Shown in pieces: positions 58,127 through 64,000 of a stretch of DNA of 64,000 nucleotides. Made by a program: the position numbers and the translations under genes. The stretch lies in assembly GCF_041734735.1 (NCBI RefSeq), contig NC_134879.1:8822310-8886309 (forward strand). The letters are read 5' to 3'. The stretch's first letter is position 1. Each line of letters starts with the position of its first letter. The notes below the pieces were generated by a model. The model worked only from the letters and a program-made list of their open reading frames with translations, did not search any database and had not been told where the DNA came from. The stretch is from Babylonia areolata. Its lineage: Eukaryota; Mollusca; Gastropoda; Neogastropoda; Buccinidae.

Positions 58127-59425
58127 CAAGGGATGTTCATTAAAGATTTCCCCCGATTTACTTCCGTTCATGTTAGCAGGCTGAAATGGCACATGTATAA
58201 TGATGATTATATCTATAGTTCACGTGGTAATTTGCATCTTTGAACTCATAACATCTGATCTTTTACAGGTGCTATGGTTGAGTGAAGTGTGATAATGGAA
58301 CTTGCTGAATGTAGAACGGTCATCACGTTTCTGAACTTTAGAGGCCGCACACCAAGGGAGACGTTCGATGAGATGCAAGAGACTTATGGGGAGGATGCCA
58401 CATCGTATGATGTGGTCAAGCACTGGCATGGTCAGTTCAAGCGTGGTTGAATATTGGTCGGAAACAGCTCCCATTTCCGGTCGACCACAGTGCGCCATTG
58501 ATGAAGACACCATCCAGGAAGTGGGGGCCGCCATTTTGAAGGATCGCCGCATAACCGTTCGCCAACTAGCCCAAGATGTCATGATCAGTGTGGGGTTTGT
58601 GAAAAAACAACAACAACAACACATCATTGACCATTTGCACATGCGGAAGTTGTCTGCTGGATTTCCCGCTTGCTCACACCTTTCCAGAAACAGGAACGAG
58701 TCAAGTGCTCCCAGGCTCTGTTGGCCATGTGCCAAGAAAACCAGGAGGACTTCTTCGACAGACTAATCACACAGGATGGAACAAGGTCCATCACTATGAT
58801 CCAGAGACTAAAGCCCAGTTGAAGCAATGGAAGCATTTTTGACACACCACCTCCAAAGAAGGCACGTGTCCAACCCTCGGCGGGCAAGGTCATGCTCACG
58901 GTCTTTTGGGACCAGCGTGGAGTAGTGATGATGGATTTCCTGGCAAAGGGTACCACAATGACCGGGACATACTACGCTTCATTGCTGCAGAAACTGCAGG
59001 AGGCCATCAAAACGAGATGCGTGGCATGGTGACCAAACGTGTCCGCCTCCTGCAAGACAACGCCCCGGTTCACAACTCGCATGTTGCCCAGACGGGAACA
59101 CGGTCCTGTGGCTATGAAATCCTCTCACCCCCTTACTTTCCCAACCTCGCACCATCTGACTTCCACCTCTTTCCAGCCATTAAGTCATTTTTGAGGGGTA
59201 AGCCCTACCCAGACGATGAAACGCTTATTTCCGAGGTTAAGTCGTGGCTTCTGGCGCAACCTGCAGATTTCGACAGGTAAGGTCTTTTCAGCTGCATTAA
59301 GCGATGGGAGAAGTGTGTCACCTTTAGTGGTATATATGTAGAGAAAGGCTAATAACTGTGCTAAGTTTCGTTCCTCTCAGTCCATGGGAAGTAGGTCAGG
59401 GGAAATCTTTAATGAACATCCCTCG
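58127..59425 (+). mobile_element. Mariner transposon, 1.3 kb, inactive
   Basis: Terminal inverted repeats of about 39 bp with four or five mismatches (GGGATGTTCATTAAAGATTT near both ends) are flanked by TA at 58125-58126 and 59426-59427, the Tc1/mariner target duplication. The inside holds a broken transposase on the plus strand. The size is typical for mariner. Confidence 0.93.
58295..59352 (+). pseudogene. Mariner transposase pseudogene
   Basis: The reading starts at MELAECRTVITFLNFRG with the N-terminal helix-turn-helix (TSYDVVKHWHGQFKRG). It continues in other frames with EYWSETAPISGRP, LAQDVMISVGFV, then VHHYDPETKAQLKQWKHF, and ends with LLQDNAPVHNSHVAQTG, PNLAPSDFHLFPAIKSFLRG and KRWEKCVTFSGIYVEKG. 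The second Asp (QDNAPVH) and third Asp (APSD) are present with 33 residues between them, one fewer than standard DD34D. The first Asp falls at a frame change (LITQDG against the usual ITGDETW). At least three frame changes or stops separate the parts. Confidence 0.9.
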
Positions 59426-59427
59426 TA

Positions 59428-59965
59428 TAGACCAAAACAGAACACATTGTGTTGACTACCAAATTATCAAGTAAAAAATATAAACAAAAATATTCAAGGC
59501 TTCCTTGAAGAACATAGGTGAATGCAGCAGCAATGTAGAAAAGAAGATGGCAAGAGACAAGACAGAAAGAGGGTGATGTAAAAGAGGACATTTTCAGCAT
59601 AGAATTTCCAGAAGGTGGGGACACTTCTCATGACTAAAGAGCTCCCGGCATCTCTCCGGAAAGCTAGACACACAGGACACAGAGTTCCGAGAACACTGTA
59701 TACAACGCACAGTTCATGACTTGATGGCTGAACTCCAAAATTAAATGAATGAAGCAAGGCTGAATGCGCCAATCATTCCGCTTAGTTTGTTACAGACAGG
59801 TCAGAAAGACACACGAGAAAAGAATGAAATGTGTATGTCTATCAAGCAAAAATAGCATGAAATAATGATATGTAAATCATAATGATTAATGTATGTAATT
59901 TCCAATTGGGATGATAAAGATGCATCATATTGTAAAGATAAAATGTGCTTATGTGTGACTGAGGT
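59428..59965. other. Unique AT-rich sequence
   Basis: The part just right of the mariner ('accaaaacagaacac', 'accaaattatcaagtaaaaa') continues a local repeat seen left of it at 57990-58125. No gene. Confidence 0.5.
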
Positions 59966-59969
59966 ATTA

Positions 59970-60395
59970 TAGTTAGTCGTGTCCAACGATGACCATCAGA
60001 ACAGGAGGCAACTGCTGTCCCGACTGTCTGGGCTATAATTTAGTGGAGAGTGTCTTGTCGAAGTTTCATCACCACTCTCTCGGCCAAGAGGACTTTAGGA
60101 AGGCCGGCGTGGGGATAGATCCCAAAGGCCATCTGGACCCCAAGGCTACAGCACAAAGAGCCAGTGCGATCTTGCCTCCTAGTCTGATTCATAGTCCTTC
60201 ATGAAAGACTAAGCTTTAGATGACTTCCCACTGCAATGGAAAAAACATTGATCATACTGCTCTCACTTTGCTGTTGGCCCAAGTGTAAGCTTTATGTCAT
60301 TCTGTGATGGAAGCTGAGCGTTGGGTCAGTACAATAGTGCTGATACATGGCTGTCAACACAGTGCCTTGATGGCGAATGGCAGTGCACGACAGGT
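59970..60395 (+). mobile_element. Unclassified interspersed repeat (from memory)
   Basis: 'gaccatcagaacaggaggca', 'cactctctcggccaagagg' and 'ttgctgttggcccaagtgt' match a repeat I recall from gastropod DNA. No domain or terminal repeats can be seen here. Confidence 0.3.
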
Positions 60396-60399
60396 AGTC

Positions 60400-60812
60400 A
60401 GAGCCCAACCCAGTGTTCACAGTGTTCAGAGCCCAACACAGTGTTCACAGTGGTCAGAGCCCAACACAGTGTTCACAGTGTTCAGAGACCAACACAGTGT
60501 TCACAGTGTTCAGAGACCAGTGTTCACAGTGTTCAGAGCACAACCCAGTGTTCACAGTGTTCAGAGCCCAACACAGTGTTCACAGTGTTCAGAGACCAGT
60601 GTTCACAGTGTTCAGAGCACAACCCAGTGTTCACAGTGTTCAGAGACCAGTGTTCACAGTGTTCGGAGCCCAACACAGTGTTCACAGTGGTCAGAGCCCA
60701 ACACAGTGTTCACAGTGGTCAGAGACCAACACAGTGTTCACAGTGTTCAGAGCACAACCCAGTGTTCACAGTGTTCAGAGCACAACCCAGTGTTCACAGT
60801 GTTCACAGTCTC
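60400..60812. repeat. 20/28-bp minisatellite (~16 copies)
   Basis: The unit is 'gttcacagtgttcagagc' plus 'ccaacacagt'. Short units lack the 'ccaacacagt' part. Confidence 0.93.
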
Positions 60813-61129
60813 CTCGCCTTGTCGCCAAAGTACATCTACCCAGCGAATCTTTCATGAATCATATGCAAATAGAAAGGACAACAATTTCCTGATTTAAACA
60901 CAACACAAATAAACAAACAAAAAACCCCCAAAACGGGTCACACGGGAAAGAAAAAAAAGAAAAAAAAAGAAAAAAGATTTTACTAACAGGAAACGAAAAT
61001 GTTAGGTGAACACCCATATGAACACGCTGCAAAGCATCTTCGATTCAACAATGATGAAATACCCATTGCCTATATCAACACTGCTTCTACAAACATTGAT
61101 ACACACACACACACACACACACAACTTAC

Positions 61130-61260
61130 CAGGCGCTATCTGCAGAAATACAACCCCCCCCTCGTCCCTCAGCGGAACTCTCTCCAAATAAATTGGCGGC
61201 TTCACTTCCTGTGCTGTGAATGAAACTTTTCCCGGCGGTAACAGGAAATCAGAAGAACAC
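61130..61260 (-). other. Candidate 5' untranslated exon of the four-repeat gene
   Basis: On the minus strand a strong donor (GCGCCTG|gtaagttg at about 61132) follows unique sequence with 'cacaggaagtgaagccgcc', an ETS-like site. It is upstream of exon 1 on the same strand, and an acceptor-like 'ctgtatacag' lies just before the exon 1 start codon (about 57550). Speculative. Confidence 0.25.
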
Positions 61261-61514
61261 AAATCAGGATCGACAACAACAGAAAAACCCTGGATACTTT
61301 CTTGAAAGTAGACGAAAACAAGACCCGACGAACAAGACCAATAAATGAACAATCCTTATCGGCGTTTTTTCCCCCTTTCAATAAATTGTTGTGGCTGACA
61401 AACGATCTTTTTTTGCAAAGTGAACGGATGGTGCGTTCTTTCAAGAATGGGGAATGGTAAAGATGGTCAACTAGTATTGTCCTTTTTTCAGGAGTGTGAG
61501 TGTGTGTGTGAGGG

Positions 61515-61615
61515 TGTATGTGCGTGTGTGGGGGGGTGGGGGGTGGGGGTGGGGAGGGGTGGGGGAGGGGCGTTTGGGGGGCTGGGGCGGGGGCGTGGGG
61601 GGGGGGGGGGGCAAG
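61515..61615 (+). other. Very G-rich tract, G-quadruplex candidate
   Basis: More than ten runs of four or more G within 100 bp on the plus strand. Confidence 0.55.
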
Positions 61616-61879
61616 GGCGACCCAGTGCCTGGCTGGGATGTTGTGGGCCCCTCCCCCCCCCTACCCCCACCGGGTGGTGATCATATAGGTGTGACGGGGC
61701 ACGTCAAAGCATCAAAGCCAGAGTCCCTTTTGTGCCCCTCCCCTCTGACAGCCAGGCCTGACAGGACGGAGATGGATAGTCACTACCTCTCTTTCTACCT
61801 CTCTCTCTCAGTGTGGGGGTTGGGGGCTGGGGTTAGGGGTGGGGGGCGCGAATGTATGTGTACGTGTGAATGTGTGTGT

Positions 61880-61922
61880 GGTGGTGGTTAGGGTGGTGGT
61901 GGTGGTGGTGGTGGTGGTGGTG

Positions 61923-61953
<31 letters not shown>

Positions 61954-62038
61954 TTTGTTGGTAGTTGTTGTTGTTGTTGTGGTGGTGGTGGTGGTGGTGG
62001 TGGTGGTGGTGTGTGTGTGTGTGTGTGTGTGTGTGTCT
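61880..62038. repeat. Compound (GGT)n / (TG)n / (GTT)n microsatellite
   Basis: The pattern GGT-TG-GTT-GGT-TG looks like a duplication of a GGT-plus-TG block. Confidence 0.93.
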
Positions 62039-62524
62039 CGGTCTAACGCAGTCATTCACAGACCTGCAGATGGATACGGAGGGCATTGAACACAGAAACA
62101 GCACCACTCGTTCTTTGTTTGAGTTCTGTGTGAATATGTATTCAACAATATTTCTCCTTTTAGCATTTCCTCATTCACATCCTCGTCTCTATACCGGATG
62201 CCCCCACCATCACTGTCTCTCGCATCCCCCTCCCTTTTACCTCTCCTTCCTTCCTTTCTTTTTTCTTTCCTTTAGGAATATATCATCCCGCCCCTCTTTC
62301 TGTGATGGTTCGTATTATTCATATCAGATGCCTTTTTCTCATTCTCTATGAGAAAAGGTATTTCCGTTCTTCTCCGAAGTGTGGTATACCTGTTGCTTTG
62401 TTTGTCTCTGTTTGTTTCCGTCTGTCTGCCTGTCTTAATCATCATTATACACAGCTAGGAATAAATGTAAATGCACTTACATAGCAAACACTTTCTTTAT
62501 TCTGTCTGTCTCTGTCTCTCTCTT

Positions 62525-62825
62525 TGTCTTTCGTTAAAGTAACCTCTCTTTTTTTTCACACATCCTCACCATCTCTGTCTCTCGTTAAAGTCTCCTTCTT
62601 TTCCAAACATCCTCACCATCTCTGTCTCTCGTTAAAGTCTCCTTTCTTTTCCAAACATCCTCACCATCTCTGTATCTCGTTAAAGTCTCCTTTCTTTTCC
62701 AAACATCCTCACCATCTCTGTCTCTCGTTAAAGTCTCCTTTCTTTTCCAAACATCCTCACCATCTCTGTCTCTCGTTAAAGTCTCCTTTCTTTTCCAAAC
62801 ATCCTCACCATCTCTGTCTCTCACG
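62525..62825. repeat. 48-bp minisatellite (6 copies)
   Basis: The unit is 'tctctcgttaaagtctcc', 'tttcttttccaaacatcc' and 'tcaccatctctg'. Confidence 0.93.
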
Positions 62826-63460
62826 GTTTTCCGTTTTGTGTTTCCTGTCTTTCCCTGCTTTCTTTTGCTGTCCCCCCTTCCGCCCCCCCCCCCCCCCTCT
62901 CCAGTCAGATGCCCTTTCTTCTCACGTGCTTGGTAAAAAACAAACAAACAAACAAAACTCGGTATCGCGTCTCTCTTTCCGAAGAGCTCGCCTGACTGTC
63001 GGTCTGTCTGCCTGTCTGTTCCTCTCTTACATACCTGTCACGAATGGGTACAGAAGCATTAATAAATCTTTCTTTGCTTCGGTATCGTCTGCATTCTGCA
63101 TATTTTTCCTTTTTTTGGGGGGGGAGGGGGTGGGGGTGGGGGGCAGGGGCGGAGGCGTCATTTTATCTCTTCTCTTTACCACACACAGCCGCCGGTCGGC
63201 GCCATCTCGTCCTCTCGTTTGTCGCCTTCATTTTTCCATCTTATACATGTTCCTTCTTTTGCTTTTCCACCTTCCTCTCTCTCACTATACGCCCTGTTTA
63301 TCTGTCTGTCTGTTTGTCTGTCTCATACCTGAAGCTTTTTTGCATTTGTTCAAGAAAAAAAAATCACATTCACATACCTCTCCTCTACTTTTTTTTCCCC
63401 CCCTGACAACAAGGATGACAGATCATAGACTGATAGATCTGTATGTGACTTCCTTGACTG
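62826..63460. other. Unique sequence with C- and G-runs
   Basis: C run at 62882-62897, G-rich at 63115-63150. No gene recognised. Confidence 0.5.
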
Positions 63461-63462
63461 TC

Positions 63463-63465
63463 CCC

Positions 63466-63518
<53 letters not shown>

Positions 63519-63683
63519 ACACACACATACACACACACACACACACACAAACATATACTCATACACACGCACTCACACATATGCTCACACATGCACACAT
63601 GCACGCACGCATTGACATGCTATATGTGGTGGCTGTGACAAGACTTGAGCCTACAGTCACAGCAGGTGGGAATGACAGAGGAC

Positions 63684-63735
<52 letters not shown>

Positions 63736-63740
63736 GCGCG
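63463..63740. repeat. CA microsatellites at the right end
   Basis: (CA)n at 63463-63550 and 63685-63735, the latter passing into (CG)n, a Z-DNA type sequence. 63741-64000 is unique. Confidence 0.93.
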
Positions 63741-64000
63741 CGCGCGCGTCTTTTGTTTCAGCAATAATCTTTTCCTCGTAGTTTGTCACTGTTTCTGGGT
63801 ATCTTTAATTTACACATCAGAATGTTTTACTGGTTGCAAAATCGCAAACAGCGTTAACATTGAAAACAAACAGCAGCACCAACAGCAACAAAATTTCTGT
63901 CCGTTAAAGTAAAATCGTTTATTTCAAATGTAAACAAAAATAAAAAAATCACCATGTTCAGTCTGTTCCAACCTTGCGTTGCAATACAGTTTGAATCGTG

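Noticed and set aside
59989-60204. 71-codon open frame
   Set aside because: Lies in a probable interspersed repeat and has no domain.

Overview
This window looks like nuclear DNA of a marine gastropod mollusc, most likely a caenogastropod. The evidence is spliced animal genes with GT-AG introns, several tRNA-headed SINE families that I recall from gastropod genomes, LINE fragments, one mariner, and an extreme load of CA/TG microsatellites and minisatellites. The species call is an inference. No bacterial operons, true tRNA or rRNA genes, or CRISPR arrays were seen.

Three host genes are supported. (1) At 245-514, minus strand, is the first coding exon of a DUF4062-type protein (N-terminus of NACHT/WD or TPR STAND proteins); the rest lies left of the window. 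(2) At 18411-27929, plus strand, is a complete nine-exon peroxisomal sarcosine/pipecolate oxidase-like flavoenzyme of 413 aa, with a Rossmann FAD site, the flavin-linking Cys and a C-terminal SKL peroxisome signal. (3) At 43562-57514, minus strand, is a complete eight-exon gene for a 515-aa putative secreted protein made of four divergent copies of one repeat. I do not recognise its family.

The rest is mostly repeats. 0.5-4.2 kb: minisatellites split by a LINE. 4.3-10.5 kb: SINEs and microsatellites. 10.7-12.2 kb: a 30-bp array. 12.7-16 kb: LINE fragment, microsatellites and an array of seven perfect CRE sites. 17.1-18.2 kb: a 35-bp array touching the oxidase promoter. 28.9-29.7 kb: short arrays. 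31.5-33.4 kb: a polypurine block. 37.0-38.3 kb: a 30-bp array with a TCF/LEF-like core in most units. 38.4-39.6 kb: a SINE/LINE nest. 39.6-43.4 kb: degenerate arrays. 57.7-64 kb: an inactive mariner, further arrays and microsatellites.

The most unusual theme is that several minisatellites contain copies of the intron/exon junction of the gene they lie in. Exon 3 acceptor, exon 7 donor, exon 2 acceptor and exon 4 donor of the 515-aa gene all have tandem or nearby copies, and the array beside the DUF4062 exon repeats an acceptor-like sequence about 35 times. The genes themselves do not appear to form a pathway.
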